Below, in pieces: positions 7,390 through 16,996 of a stretch of DNA of 64,000 bases (position 1 is its first letter; the number at the start of each line of letters is the position of its first letter). Both the position numbers and the translations under genes were made by a program. The notes below the pieces were generated by a model that was not told the origin of the DNA, ran no database searches, and worked only from the letters and a program-made list of their open reading frames with translations. Source of the DNA: an uncultured Clostridia bacterium (GTDB lineage Bacteria; Bacillota; Clostridia; Monoglobales; Monoglobaceae); NCBI GenBank assembly GCA_947625905.1, contig CANQQJ010000016.1, positions 1-64,000 of the forward strand. Reading direction: 5' to 3'.

Positions 7390-9993
7390 ATGAAAGAGTA
7401 TTTGGTTGACAGCGTTGAGAGTCTTGAAAAACGCTTGGCCGAGGTCAGAGCGGCGCAGCGCGTGTTCTCTTCCTACTCTCAGGGGCGGGTTGACAAAATT
7501 TTCAAGGCGGCGGCGACCGCGGCTAACATGGCGCGGATACCGCTGGCGAAGATGGCTGTCGAGGAAACCGGAATGGGCGTTGTTGAGGACAAAGTGATCA
7601 AAAACAACTACGCTTCGGAGTACATCTACAACAAGTACAAAAACGAAAAGACATGCGGCGTTATCGAGGAGGACAAGGCGTTCGGCATAAAGAAGATAGC
7701 CGAGCCGATCGGAGTTCTGGCGGCGGTGATACCCACCACCAACCCCACTTCCACCGCTATTTTTAAGACGCTTATCGCCTTAAAAACACGCAACGGCATA
7801 GTTATCAGTCCTCACCCGAGAGCCAAAAAATCAACTATCGAGGCGGCGAGGATCGTGCTCGAGGCGGCGGTGAAAGCCGGAGCGCCCGAAAATATCATCG
7901 GATGGATCGACATTCCCTCGCTTGAGATGACGAACCTCATAATGCGCGAGGCGGACTGCATACTGGCAACCGGCGGACCCGGAATGGTCGCCGCGGCGTA
8001 TTCATCGGGAAAGCCGGCCATCGGCGTGGGCGCGGGCAACACCCCCGCCATCATAGACGAGAGCGCGGACATTCTGCTGGCGGTCAACTCGATCATTCAT
8101 TCAAAGTCGTTCGACAACGGCATGATCTGCGCCTCGGAGCAGAGCGTTATCGTCGATAAAAACATATACGCGAAAGTCAAAAAAGAATTCGAGTACCGCG
8201 GCTGCTATTTCCTAAAGCCCGACGAGATCGACAAGGTGCGCAAGACCATTATCATAAACGGCGCACTCAACGCCAAGATCGTGGGTCAGAAGCCCGTGAC
8301 GATTGCGCGGCTCGCGGGTGTTGAAATACCGGAATCGACCCGCGTCATGATAGGCGAGGTCGAGAGCGTCGAACTGTCCGAGGAATTCGCCCACGAAAAG
8401 CTGTCGCCCGTGCTCGCCATGTACAAGGCGAAGGATTTCGACGACGCCCTCGACAAGGCGGAACGGCTCATCGCCGACGGCGGCTACGGCCACACCTCCT
8501 CAGTCTACCTCAACACGGTGACCGAGCGCGGAAAACTCGACAAGTTCGGCGAGAGAATGAAGACCTGCCGCATACTTGTGAACACGCCCTCGTCCCACGG
8601 CGGAATCGGAGACCTGTATAACTTCAAGCTCAATCCGTCGCTGACTCTGGGCTGCGGCTCTTGGGGCGGCAACTCGGTGTCCGAGAACGTTGGCGTTAAG
8701 CACCTTATAAACATAAAGACCGTCGCTGAGAGGAGAGAGAATATGCTGTGGTTCAGAACGCCCGAAAAGGTGTATATCAAAAAAGGCTGTCTGCCGGTCG
8801 CGCTTGAGGAGCTTAAGACCGTGATGAACAAAAAGAAGGCGTTTATCGTGACCGACGAGTTCCTTTATAAAAACGGCTATTCAAAGGCGATAACCGACAA
8901 GCTTGACGAGATGGGGATCACCCACACCACGTTCTTTAACGTGGCGCCCGACCCGTCTCTCGCGTCCGCCAAAGAGGGCGCCGAGGCAATGCGCGCGTTT
9001 GAGCCCGACGTGATAATCGCGCTGGGCGGCGGCTCCGCCATGGACGCGGGCAAGATCATGTGGGTTCTGTACGAGCACCCCGAGGCGGACTTCATGGATA
9101 TGGCGATGCGCTTTATCGACATCAGAAAGCGCGTTTACACCTTCCCCCGCATGGGAGAAAAGGCCGACTTTATCGCCGTGCCCACCTCGGCCGGCACAGG
9201 CTCCGAGGTTACACCCTTCGCGGTCATAACCGACGAAAAGACGGGCATCAAATATCCCCTCGCCGACTATGAGCTGATGCCCGACATGGCTATAGTCGAC
9301 GCCGACCTGATGATGGATATGCCTAAGGGTCTGACATCCGCTTCGGGAATAGACGCGCTGACCCACGCGCTTGAGGCCTACGTTTCCGTTATGGCGACCG
9401 AGTTCACCGACGGCATTGCCCTAAAGGCGATACAGACCATATTCGATTATCTGCCCGCGGCCTATTCCGAAGGCGCTGCGGACCCCAAGGCGAGGGAAAA
9501 AATGGCTCACGCCTCATGCATGGCGGGAATGGCGTTTGCCAACGCTTTCCTGGGCGTGTGCCACTCGCTGGCCCACAAGCTGGGAGCGTACCACCACATT
9601 CCTCACGGCATAGCCAACGCGCTGCTTATATGCGACGTTATGCGCTACAACGCTGCCGAGGCGCCGCAGAAGATGGGGACCTTCCCGCAGTACGACCATC
9701 CGCGCGCTCTCGCGAGATACGCCGAGATCGCCGACTTCCTGCACCTGGGCGGCAGGACCGAAGAGGAGAAGCTTGAAAAGCTCATAGCGAAGATCGAGGA
9801 GCTCAAAAAGGCTGTCAGCATAAAGGAAACCATCCGCGATTACGGAGTTGAGGAAGATAAATTCCTTGAGACACTCGACGAGATGACCGAGATGGCGTTT
9901 GACGATCAGTGCACCGGCGCTAACCCGCGCTATCCGCTGATGAGCGAGCTTAAAGAACTGTACAAAGGCGCATATTACGGAAAGGAGAATTAA
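7390..9993 (+). CDS. adhE: bifunctional acetaldehyde-CoA/alcohol dehydrogenase AdhE
   Basis: 867 residues, the usual length for AdhE. The N-terminal aldehyde dehydrogenase half reduces acetyl-CoA to acetaldehyde; its catalytic Cys lies in DNGMICASEQ near residue 246. The C-terminal iron-dependent alcohol dehydrogenase half reduces acetaldehyde to ethanol; GGGSAMDAGK and the His-rich metal region (CHSLAHKLGAYHHIPHG) are visible. The enzyme re-oxidises NADH in fermentation and normally forms cytoplasmic spirosome filaments. The start follows AAAGGA by about 9 bases. A Rex-like operator lies upstream. Codon use is more GC-rich than in the flanking element, as expected for a highly expressed core gene. 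Confidence 0.97.
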   Translation: MKEYLVDSVESLEKRLAEVRAAQRVFSSYSQGRVDKIFKAAATAANMARIPLAKMAVEETGMGVVEDKVIKNNYASEYIYNKYKNEKTCGVIEEDKAFGIKKIAEPIGVLAAVIPTTNPTSTAIFKTLIALKTRNGIVISPHPRAKKSTIEAARIVLEAAVKAGAPENIIGWIDIPSLEMTNLIMREADCILATGGPGMVAAAYSSGKPAIGVGAGNTPAIIDESADILLAVNSIIHSKSFDNGMICASEQSVIVDKNIYAKVKKEFEYRGCYFLKPDEIDKVRKTIIINGALNAKIVGQKPVTIARLAGVEIPESTRVMIGEVESVELSEEFAHEKLSPVLAMYKAKDFDDALDKAERLIADGGYGHTSSVYLNTVTERGKLDKFGERMKTCRILVNTPSSHGGIGDLYNFKLNPSLTLGCGSWGGNSVSENVGVKHLINIKTVAERRENMLWFRTPEKVYIKKGCLPVALEELKTVMNKKKAFIVTDEFLYKNGYSKAITDKLDEMGITHTTFFNVAPDPSLASAKEGAEAMRAFEPDVIIALGGGSAMDAGKIMWVLYEHPEADFMDMAMRFIDIRKRVYTFPRMGEKADFIAVPTSAGTGSEVTPFAVITDEKTGIKYPLADYELMPDMAIVDADLMMDMPKGLTSASGIDALTHALEAYVSVMATEFTDGIALKAIQTIFDYLPAAYSEGAADPKAREKMAHASCMAGMAFANAFLGVCHSLAHKLGAYHHIPHGIANALLICDVMRYNAAEAPQKMGTFPQYDHPRALARYAEIADFLHLGGRTEEEKLEKLIAKIEELKKAVSIKETIRDYGVEEDKFLETLDEMTEMAFDDQCTGANPRYPLMSELKELYKGAYYGKEN

Positions 9994-9994
9994 G

Positions 9995-10744
9995 ATGAAC
10001 CTGAATAATGTTATCGCGACCAGACCCGACAAGACCGTGTACCGCGACGGAGACGCGGCTATCAAGGTATTTGCAGAAAGCTACAAGACCGCGGACGTTT
10101 TAAACGAGGCGCTGAACACCGCGCGCATCGAGGAAACAGGCCTGAATATCCCCAAGATACGCGAGGTAACAAAGATCGACGGCAAGTGGGCGATCATCAC
10201 CGACTTTATCGAGGGCGAGACGCTGGCGTCGCTTATGGAAAAAAATCCCGGCAAGGAGGACGAGTACCTCGACCTGTTTGTTGACACTCAGCTTGAGATA
10301 CAGAACAAGTCGTGCCCGCTGCTCAACAAAATACACGACAAGATGAACCGAAAGATCTCCGAAAGCGCGCTCGACGCCACCACGAGATACGAGCTGCACA
10401 CGCGCCTGAACGGAATGAAAAAGCACACCAAAGTGCTGCACGGCGACTATAACCCGTCGAACGTGATAATCACAAAAGACGGAACGCCGTATATCCTCGA
10501 CTGGTCCCACGCGACGCAGGGCAACGCCTCCGAGGACGTGGCGCGGACATATCTGCTGTTTAAGCTTGAGAAAAAGGACGCGCTCGCCGAAAAATATATC
10601 AAGCTGTTCTGCAAAAAGTCCGACACCGCGCTGCAGTACGTCCAGTCGTGGCTGCCGATAGTCGCGGCGTCACAGCTTGTGAAGAACAAGCCCGAGGAAA
10701 AGGAATTCCTCGAAAGCTGGATAAACGTCGTCGACTACGAGTAA
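9995..10744 (+). CDS. aminoglycoside phosphotransferase (APH)-fold kinase, TIGR02172-like
   Basis: 249 residues starting one base after adhE ends, with AAAGGAG in the adhE tail, so it is cotranscribed. The kinase-like fold is clear. IITDFIEGETL is the hinge, VLHGDYNPSNVI contains the catalytic HGDxxxxN, and ILDW holds the metal-binding Asp. The family includes antibiotic kinases but also many small-metabolite kinases, and the sequence resembles the TIGR02172 group. The link to adhE suggests a metabolic or repair role rather than resistance. Substrate not predictable. Confidence 0.75.
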   Translation: MNLNNVIATRPDKTVYRDGDAAIKVFAESYKTADVLNEALNTARIEETGLNIPKIREVTKIDGKWAIITDFIEGETLASLMEKNPGKEDEYLDLFVDTQLEIQNKSCPLLNKIHDKMNRKISESALDATTRYELHTRLNGMKKHTKVLHGDYNPSNVIITKDGTPYILDWSHATQGNASEDVARTYLLFKLEKKDALAEKYIKLFCKKSDTALQYVQSWLPIVAASQLVKNKPEEKEFLESWINVVDYE

Positions 10745-10750
10745 AATATT

Positions 10751-10786
10751 AAAAGCCGTTGGCCGCAATTTGCGGGCAGCGGCTTA
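10751..10786 (+). terminator. hairpin after adhE operon
   Basis: Arms AAGCCGTTGGCCGCAA and TTGCGGGCAGCGGCTT pair with few mismatches. The T-run after it is weak, so this may be an inefficient terminator or a 3' stabilising stem. Confidence 0.5.
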
Positions 10787-10838
10787 ACATTGCCGCGCAC
10801 AATAATCTCGAAATTCCTTTTATCGTCGATACTTATCA

Positions 10839-10867
10839 TTGACAATCGGGGCTTTTGAAGATATAAT
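10839..10867 (+). promoter_or_regulatory. consensus sigma-A promoter for the HAD hydrolase gene
   Basis: TTGACA (10839-10844), a 17-bp spacer and TATAAT (10862-10867) match both consensus hexamers exactly. The leader to the HAD gene is about 60 bases. Confidence 0.85.
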
Positions 10868-10933
10868 AAGATATGCGTCACAAATGATAAGCGTGAAATT
10901 CATCCGAAAAGACCTATAAAGGAGAAAACAAAT

Positions 10934-11746
10934 ATGAGCACAAACACCGACGCGGAGCGAAAGTTAAAAGACGTTAAGCTGTTCTTGCTTGACATGGACG
11001 GCACCATCTATCTTGACAGTCAGCTGTTCGACGGCACGCTCGACTTTCTGCGCTGCGTAAAAGAAAGCGGAAAGCGCTATATGTTTATGACAAACAACTC
11101 GTCAAGAGGCGTTGAGCAATACATAGAAAAGCTGGACAGCATGGGCATATATTCGCGGCAGGAGGATTTTTTCACTTCCGCGGACGCCGCTCAGATATTT
11201 TTGCAGGGCAGAAATTATCACAAAATTTATCTGTTCGGAACAAGATCGTTCCGGAACCAGCTGCTCGACGCGGGTCTCCCCGTCACCGACAAGCGCGAGG
11301 ACGACGTGGACTGCCTGATGATGGGCTTTGACACCGAGCTGACCTTCGGAAAGCTTGAGGACGCCTGCATTTTGCTGGGAAAGGATATTGACTATATCGC
11401 CACAAATCCCGATTGGGTATGCCCCACATGGTACGGTTCGGTGCCCGACTGCGGCTCGGTCAGCGAAATGCTATACAGGGCCACGGGCCGCCGTCCCAAG
11501 TTTCTGGGCAAGCCGAACGCGTATATCGCGTCGCTGGCTATGGAGAAAGCCGGATACAGCGTCAATGAGACCGCCGTTGTGGGCGACCGCATTTATACCG
11601 ATATCGCCTGCGGCGTCAACTCGGGCGCCCTTTCGATATTCCTGCTCGGCGGCGAGGGCGTTATGTCGGATATAGAAAAATATGACGTTCACCCCGATTT
11701 GATATACGATAATATACGCGCGCTCTACAACGCGATATCTTCGTAG
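10934..11746 (+). CDS. HAD-IIA family sugar/nitrophenyl phosphatase (NagD-like)
   Basis: 270 residues. HAD motif I is DMDGTIYLD (about residue 20), motif II is MTNNSSR, the Lys is in LGKPN, and motif IV is VGDRIYTDIACG. The large insertion between motifs II and III is the C2 cap of subclass IIA. Members dephosphorylate small phosphorylated metabolites such as glycerol-phosphate, phosphoglycolate or sugar phosphates in the cytoplasm. The start follows AAAGGAG. It stands alone behind its own consensus promoter. The exact substrate cannot be read from sequence. Confidence 0.85.
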   Translation: MSTNTDAERKLKDVKLFLLDMDGTIYLDSQLFDGTLDFLRCVKESGKRYMFMTNNSSRGVEQYIEKLDSMGIYSRQEDFFTSADAAQIFLQGRNYHKIYLFGTRSFRNQLLDAGLPVTDKREDDVDCLMMGFDTELTFGKLEDACILLGKDIDYIATNPDWVCPTWYGSVPDCGSVSEMLYRATGRRPKFLGKPNAYIASLAMEKAGYSVNETAVVGDRIYTDIACGVNSGALSIFLLGGEGVMSDIEKYDVHPDLIYDNIRALYNAISS

Positions 11747-11839
11747 GCGAGAGCCCGCCGAGCGGATCGTTATGCACGGATATTCTCGGCGGAATTAAAA
11801 AAATACAAGTCTGCAATAAAATGCCGATAGGAGGACATT

Positions 11840-12460
11840 ATGAAAAGAGTATTATTTCAAGGCGATTCGATCACCGATGCGGAGCGAAACAGAGAAAACG
11901 ACAATTATCGCGGAAGCGGTTATTCCACCCTTGTGGCGGCAAAGCTTGGCTTTGAGAAGCCCGGGAAATATGAGTTTATAAACCGCGGCATAGGCGGAGA
12001 TCGGAGCGTTGATCTGCTTGCGAGAATAAAGGCCGACGCAATAAATCTCAAGCCCGACATCATGAGTATCCTGGTCGGAGTAAACGATGTGTGGCACGAG
12101 CTTGACAGCCGAGACGGCGTTGACTGCGAAACATATGAGATTTATTATGACATTATGCTGACCCAAATAAAGCAGGCACTGCCGAATATCAAAATAATTA
12201 TTCTCGGCCCGTATTTGCTCAAAGGCTCTGCCACGGAAGAAAAGTGGGAGATATTCAGAAGCGAGGTTGAAAAGAGAGCGGACGCGGCGAGACGGATAGC
12301 CGAAAAGCACTATCTGCCTTTTGTGCCGCTGCTCCAAAAATTCGATGAGGCCGAAAAAACAGCTCCGTCCGATGTGTGGCTGCTCGACGGCGTGCACCCG
12401 ACGGCTGCCGGTCATGAATTGATCGCCCGCGAGTGGATACGAGAATTTAACAAGCTTTAG
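11840..12460 (+). CDS. SGNH/GDSL-family hydrolase (esterase)
   Basis: 206 residues with all four SGNH blocks: FQGDSITD (nucleophile Ser), the Gly in INRGIGGDRS, VGVNDVW (Asn) and DGVHPTAAGH (Asp/His pair). There is no signal peptide, so it is cytoplasmic. It probably removes acetyl or other acyl groups from carbohydrates, as do many clostridial members of this size. RBS AGGAGG precedes the ATG. A strong hairpin follows. Confidence 0.85.
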   Translation: MKRVLFQGDSITDAERNRENDNYRGSGYSTLVAAKLGFEKPGKYEFINRGIGGDRSVDLLARIKADAINLKPDIMSILVGVNDVWHELDSRDGVDCETYEIYYDIMLTQIKQALPNIKIIILGPYLLKGSATEEKWEIFRSEVEKRADAARRIAEKHYLPFVPLLQKFDEAEKTAPSDVWLLDGVHPTAAGHELIAREWIREFNKL

Positions 12461-12498
12461 CCTGCGCTTCGCGGTATTCCGAAAATAAAGTATTATGT

Positions 12499-12530
12499 AA
12501 AGGCCCCGAGAGATCATTTCCGGGGCCTTT
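12499..12530. terminator. rho-independent-type hairpin
   Basis: Perfect 10-bp arms AAAGGCCCCG and CGGGGCCTTT surround a 12-base loop. It lies between the convergent SGNH hydrolase and MgtC-like genes and may serve both directions. Confidence 0.75.
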
Positions 12531-12561
12531 ACGCATATTAAATAAAATGTGAATATATCGG

Positions 12562-13239
12562 TCAAACTGTGTGTTCCGCTTTCAAATCGTGAGTCGGATC
12601 TTCCTTTTTTTCAATTTCCTTCGGCAGCACCGCCTTAAAAGAATACACGATTCTGTCGTCCTCGTCGTAGTCCTCGTCCTTCGAGGTTTCTATGATCTCA
12701 ACGCCCATATTCTCAAGCTTTGCCGTCACAGCCGACATATTTATCGGCTTACGCTTCGGCTGATCGGCGTTTGCCCTGATCCTCGCCTTGGCGGCGTGCC
12801 ACGAATTGAGATGGAAAACGACCTGAATCAGCAGTATTATCAGCGCAGCCGCGAGCCCCACAAAATACATACCCGCGCCCACGGTCATGCCGACGCCCGC
12901 AGTCGCCCAGATGCCCGCCGCGGTAGTCAGGCCCGTTGTCGTCTTCTTGTTCATGAAGATCATGCCCGCGCCCAAAAAGCCGATACCGCTGACAACGCCC
13001 GCGGCGATACGCGACGGGTCGATCTTCATCAGGTCTCCGTACATTTCCGTCACATCCAAATACGCGTATTTGGATAAGATCATCATAAGCGCCGACGCGC
13101 ACGCCACAACGCAATGGGTGCGCACACCCGCCACCTTGGAGCGCTTCTGGCGCTCGTAGCCGATCAGCAGTCCGCAAAATCCCGCGAGCAGCAATCTGCC
13201 GACCAATTCCAAATTCCACAATTCAAACAATTTTATCAT
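12562..13239 (-). CDS. MgtC/SapB family membrane protein
   Basis: About 225 residues from the ATG at 13239. The longer in-frame extension reads through the GlpP gene end and is unlikely. The N-terminal domain has the MgtC signature: GRLLLAGFCGLLIGYERQ, then RTHCVVACASALMMIL, and GVVSGIGFLGAGMIF. It contributes about five membrane helices. A cytoplasmic acidic tail (residues about 150-225) follows. Family members are linked to magnesium limitation and control of membrane ATPases or transport. It is 70 bases downstream of glpP, in the same direction. Its role here is not shown. Confidence 0.85.
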   Translation of the reverse strand: MIKLFELWNLELVGRLLLAGFCGLLIGYERQKRSKVAGVRTHCVVACASALMMILSKYAYLDVTEMYGDLMKIDPSRIAAGVVSGIGFLGAGMIFMNKKTTTGLTTAAGIWATAGVGMTVGAGMYFVGLAAALIILLIQVVFHLNSWHAAKARIRANADQPKRKPINMSAVTAKLENMGVEIIETSKDEDYDEDDRIVYSFKAVLPKEIEKKEDPTHDLKAEHTV

Positions 13240-13309
13240 CCCCTTATTCAATCTCCGTCCAATCCGTCCGTCGGCGAATTTCGGGAAACACCTGCCCGGC
13301 CTCGATATA

Positions 13310-13855
13310 CTATCTCCAAAGCTCCCGCTTCCCGGTGGAAACTGCGGAAGCCCCCGCCGCAAACGCGGCGAGGATATCCTCTCTGCTCTCGATCAATCCT
13401 CCGGCTATCACCGGGACCGACGAGACGGCTGCGGTCCTCTCGATCACCTTGGGCAGCAGTCCCGGCATTATTTCTATCATGTCGGCCTTGGTTGTCCGCA
13501 AGGTCTCGAGCGCTGTAGACACAGACTGCGAATCGATCATAAAAAATCTCTGCACCGTGAGCAGTCCCGTCTCTTTTGCCGACTTTATAATACTCGCGCG
13601 CGTGCTGATTATTCCGTCCGCGCCTTTTCCTTTTATATAATCCAAACCGGCCGCGTCCTTGCCGATCCCCTCTGAGAGATCAACGTGCAAAAACATCCGC
13701 TTTCCGCACTGACGCGCGCGGAATATCCGCGCCGAAATTTTATGTATATTGGGCGTCAGGTCAAATATCAGCTTGCATCCGCTTTTCAGCGCCGCAGCGA
13801 ATTCCTCATCGGTCCGCACCGCCGCGACAACAGTCTTATTCCTAAAACGTATCAT
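13310..13855 (-). CDS. glpP: glycerol-3-phosphate responsive antiterminator GlpP
   Basis: 181 residues with a TIM-barrel-like pattern typical of GlpP: FDLTPNIHKIS, MFLHVDLSEGIGKDAAGLDY, GIISTRASIIKSAKE, RFFMIDSQSV, IEIMPGLLPKVI and PVIAGGLI. In Bacillus, GlpP with glycerol-3-phosphate binds leader mRNA and prevents termination at a hairpin. It is the last gene of the operon that starts with lctP at 18680, one base after the DUF1667 gene. That operon's leader contains a terminator (18704-18750), a natural candidate target. Confidence 0.9.
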   Translation of the reverse strand: MIRFRNKTVVAAVRTDEEFAAALKSGCKLIFDLTPNIHKISARIFRARQCGKRMFLHVDLSEGIGKDAAGLDYIKGKGADGIISTRASIIKSAKETGLLTVQRFFMIDSQSVSTALETLRTTKADMIEIMPGLLPKVIERTAAVSSVPVIAGGLIESREDILAAFAAGASAVSTGKRELWR

Positions 13856-13856
13856 A

Positions 13857-14216
13857 TCAGATTCCTCTTTCTATATCTTTTGACGCGATCAGATCCGCGT
13901 CCGTTCCCGCGATATGTTTTATTATAACACTGCCGCGCTTAATTGGCAAGTGCAGTTTAACCCGATTGACCTCCGCCATACAATCAAACAATGTCTCCTT
14001 GGGCACCGCGCTGTCGGTCCGCACCGGGATGACCCGCCCGTCCTCCGTCATTGCGGTGGTTGTGAGCACGCGCATCGGGCGGACACATTCCTGACGCGCG
14101 TAATCAGCGCCGCGCTTACACGTGTTTCCCGAAACTTCGGTCACCTCTCCGTTTTCGATCTCTACCGTCAGAGCGCAGCCCAACGGACAAACTATGCATG
14201 TTAATTCCTGTTTCAT
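13857..14216 (-). CDS. DUF1667 protein, glycerol-3-phosphate dehydrogenase-associated
   Basis: 119 residues. Four Cys (CIVCPLGC, then CKRGADYARQEC) suggest an iron-sulphur or zinc site near the N-terminus. In Firmicutes this small protein regularly follows GlpA-like and FAD/NAD oxidoreductase genes and is thought to be an electron-transfer subunit of the complex. It starts one base from the end of the oxidoreductase gene and ends one base before glpP, so all are translationally linked. Confidence 0.85.
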   Translation of the reverse strand: MKQELTCIVCPLGCALTVEIENGEVTEVSGNTCKRGADYARQECVRPMRVLTTTAMTEDGRVIPVRTDSAVPKETLFDCMAEVNRVKLHLPIKRGSVIIKHIAGTDADLIASKDIERGI

Positions 14217-14217
14217 A

Positions 14218-15471
14218 TTATCCCGCCTCCAGCACAAATTCAAGCTTCGCATCTCCGCACTCGGCAAGCTGCGCCCCGGTTAAGGTCAGCGATTCCATCT
14301 CGCCCGGCGCGGCCGCCGCCAATTTTTTGGCGAATATCGTTTTGTCGCCGTTTATGACTTTTATTTTCACGTTTTTATATATATTGTCTACGCGGAAATA
14401 GACCTTCACGTCCTCGTCTCTTGAGGCGATCCGCTGCGGGATCGTGTAGCGGATCTTCCCGTCTGGCTTAAGGTCGAGGGGAGCGCCCTCGTCAAGTCCG
14501 CCGCTGATATACTCCGCCGCGCTTTTTCCCGCCAACGCCGCTTCCTCAGACACAAAATCCACCAGATCGTGGACGTGCAGCACATTTCCGCAGGCGAATA
14601 TTCCGGGGCAGGATGTCTGGCGCTTCTCGTCCACGACCGCCCCGCCCGTTATCGGGTCAAGACTGATCCCCGCGCCTTTTGACAGCTCGTTCTCGGGGAT
14701 AAGTCCGACCGAGAGGAGCAGTGTGTCGCACGAAATATATTCCTCTGTCCCGGGTATCGGACGTCTGTATTCGTCCGTTTCGGAGATCGTTACGCCCGTC
14801 AGGCGCTCCCTTCCGTGCACGGCGGTCACCGTGTGCCTGAGCTTAAGCGGAATGTCAAAGTCGTCCAGGCACTGCCGTATATTGCGGGCAAGGCCGCCCG
14901 AATACGGCATTATTTCGCACACGGCTTTCACCTTCGCGCCCTCGAGCGTCATTCGCCGCGCCATGATCAATCCGATATCGCCCGAGCCGAGAATAACGAC
15001 CTCCCGTCCCGGCAGGTAACCCATACAGTTGACGTATTTTTGAGCGGTGCCCGCCGTGAAAATTCCCGACGGGCGGCTTCCGGGGATGTTCAGTGCGCCT
15101 CGGCTGCGCTCGCGGCAGCCCATCGCGAGGACGACCGCCTTTGCCTCTATCCTCGAGACTCCGTCCGAATTTACCGCCGTGACGACTTTATCGGGGGACA
15201 CGTTCAAAACCGTCGTTCCGCAGCGGATCGGGATGTTCCGCTCCGCGGCCATCCGCTCGTATTCCCACGCGTACTCGGGTCCGGTCAGTTCCTTTCCGAA
15301 TCGATGGAGCCCGAATCCGTTATGTATGCATTGCTGCAGAATACCGCCGGTGTTAACATCTCTTTCCAAAACCAGCATATCCCGAACGCCGCTGTCGTAC
15401 GCCGCGACTGCCGCGGCCAGCCCCGCGGGGCCGCCGCCGACAATTATCAGGTCAATTTGTTCTCTGTTCAT
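14218..15471 (-). CDS. FAD/NAD(P)-dependent oxidoreductase, GlpA partner
   Basis: 417 residues. The FAD-binding GGGPAGLAAAVAAYDSG lies near residue 12 and the NAD-binding GSGDIGLIMARRM near residue 165. A C-terminal FAD motif, GIFACGNVLHVHDLVD, resembles that of the thioredoxin reductase-like class. It passes electrons from the GlpA-like subunit to a cofactor or quinone pool. It overlaps the upstream GlpA-like gene by 4 bases, and its SD GGAGGAG lies in that gene's tail. The C-terminal 80 residues form a separate small domain. Confidence 0.88.
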   Translation of the reverse strand: MNREQIDLIIVGGGPAGLAAAVAAYDSGVRDMLVLERDVNTGGILQQCIHNGFGLHRFGKELTGPEYAWEYERMAAERNIPIRCGTTVLNVSPDKVVTAVNSDGVSRIEAKAVVLAMGCRERSRGALNIPGSRPSGIFTAGTAQKYVNCMGYLPGREVVILGSGDIGLIMARRMTLEGAKVKAVCEIMPYSGGLARNIRQCLDDFDIPLKLRHTVTAVHGRERLTGVTISETDEYRRPIPGTEEYISCDTLLLSVGLIPENELSKGAGISLDPITGGAVVDEKRQTSCPGIFACGNVLHVHDLVDFVSEEAALAGKSAAEYISGGLDEGAPLDLKPDGKIRYTIPQRIASRDEDVKVYFRVDNIYKNVKIKVINGDKTIFAKKLAAAAPGEMESLTLTGAQLAECGDAKLEFVLEAG

Positions 15472-16910
15472 GCCTGCCCTCCTCCTTTTGTTCTGCAAAT
15501 GTTCAAATATGAGCCGCCTCCGCTTTTGGTCACACGTTCTATCGGGATGCCCTGTTCACGCGCCAGCAGCTCCACGATGCGCGGAGAGCAGAATCCGCCC
15601 TGGCAGCGGCCCATTCCGCTGCGCGTCCTGCGCTTCACTGCGTCCAGGTCCAAGGCTTTCGGTTCACGTCTGATGGCCTCCAGTATCTCGCCTTCGCTGA
15701 CAGTCTCGCAGCGGCAGACTATTTTACCGAAGTCGGGGTGGTCTTTTATATACGCGTCCTTTTCTTCCGCGCCGAGCCTGCGGAACCAATAATAGGATTT
15801 GCGCTCCGCTTTAAAATCCGCGCGTTTTTCCGTCTTTAGGCCAAGCTCAAACAAAAGCTCCGCAATGCGGACGGCTATCGCGGGCGAGGCGGATAATCCC
15901 GGTGATTCGATACCCGCCGCGTGCACCATGCGCGTTTTGTAGGGACGGATAATAAAGTCGCCCGTGTCCGCCGCGGCTCGCAGCCCCGCGAACGAGGTGA
16001 TGACCGCCCTGACAGGAACGCCCTCCGCCTCCTCGTTTATCTGCGCGATAATGTCATTCAGGCCCGCGGCCGTCGTATCGGTATTGTCGCGCTCTTCCTG
16101 CTCCTCGGCCGTGGGGCCGAGCAGGAGATTTCCGTCCGCCGTGGGGCTGACGAGTATTCCCTTGCCTTTTTTTGTCGGCACCTTGAATATTGTATGATCC
16201 ACTATTCCGCCGCAGTCCTTATCCAGCAGAAGATATTCGCCGCGCCGCGGATGGATAGAAAAGCTGTCGTCGCCGACCATGCGCGCTATCTTGTCCGAAT
16301 AAACGCCCGCCGCGTTCACCGCGTACCGCGCCTTGACGCTGCGGCCGTCCGACGCGTATATCGTGAGCGAGTCTTTATCCTCAAGGATCTCCGATACCTC
16401 AAAGTTCCGCAGAAACTCCGCGCCGTTGTCCATCGCGCTGCCCAATGCCGCCACGGTAAGCTCATACGGACAGATGATGCCGCCGGTCGGCGCGTGCAAG
16501 GCACATACGGCGCTTCGCGATACCGCGGTTTCAAGCTTCCGCAGTTCCTCGCCGCCTAGGATCTCCAGACCGCGCACTCCGTTTTCCTGTCCCTGCCGAT
16601 ACAAAAGCTCCAGAATTTTCCTGTCGTCATCATTATAACCCAAAACCAGGGAGCCGTTTTGCCGATACGGAACGCCGAGCTCCTCGGCTATTTGAGGCAT
16701 CATTTCCGAGCCCTCAACATTAAACCTCGCCTTCAAGGTTTTTGGTTTCGCGTCAAAGCCCGCGTGCACAATACCGCTGTTGGCCCGCGACGCTCCCGCG
16801 GCGGCGTCGTTTGAGCGCTCAAGCACGCAGATCGACATATTATATTTGCTGAGCTCACGCGCCGTCATGGCGCCAATGACCCCGGCTCCGATAATTACCG
16901 CGTCATACAT
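15468..16910 (-). CDS. GlpA-like FAD-dependent glycerol-3-phosphate dehydrogenase with BFD-like Fe-S domain
   Basis: 480 residues. The DAO-type FAD domain starts with YDAVIIGAGVIGAMTARELS, followed by GASRANSGIVHAGFDAKP. The C-terminus contains a BFD-like [2Fe-2S] domain with CRCETVSEGEI and CQGGFCSP (residues about 400-450). It oxidises glycerol-3-phosphate to dihydroxyacetone phosphate in many Firmicutes, although lactate or other hydroxyacids cannot be excluded given the linked lactate permease-like gene. The ATG at 16910 has AAAGGAA upstream. The GlpP gene in the operon favours glycerol-3-phosphate. Confidence 0.85.
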   Translation of the reverse strand: MYDAVIIGAGVIGAMTARELSKYNMSICVLERSNDAAAGASRANSGIVHAGFDAKPKTLKARFNVEGSEMMPQIAEELGVPYRQNGSLVLGYNDDDRKILELLYRQGQENGVRGLEILGGEELRKLETAVSRSAVCALHAPTGGIICPYELTVAALGSAMDNGAEFLRNFEVSEILEDKDSLTIYASDGRSVKARYAVNAAGVYSDKIARMVGDDSFSIHPRRGEYLLLDKDCGGIVDHTIFKVPTKKGKGILVSPTADGNLLLGPTAEEQEERDNTDTTAAGLNDIIAQINEEAEGVPVRAVITSFAGLRAAADTGDFIIRPYKTRMVHAAGIESPGLSASPAIAVRIAELLFELGLKTEKRADFKAERKSYYWFRRLGAEEKDAYIKDHPDFGKIVCRCETVSEGEILEAIRREPKALDLDAVKRRTRSGMGRCQGGFCSPRIVELLAREQGIPIERVTKSGGGSYLNICRTKGGGQA

Positions 16911-16996
16911 TTTTATGATCATTCCTTTCGCAGCGCTCATGGCGCAAAATTATGTATAGTTTATTTATCTCAATACAGATATGTCGCAAATCACGC

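Noticed and set aside
8881-9366. 161-codon minus frame inside adhE
   Set aside because: Shadow of the iron-dehydrogenase domain, with no RBS.
14815-15792. 325-codon + frame over the glp operon
   Set aside because: Antisense to two overlapping, motif-confirmed oxidoreductase genes. It is a shadow of high GC content.
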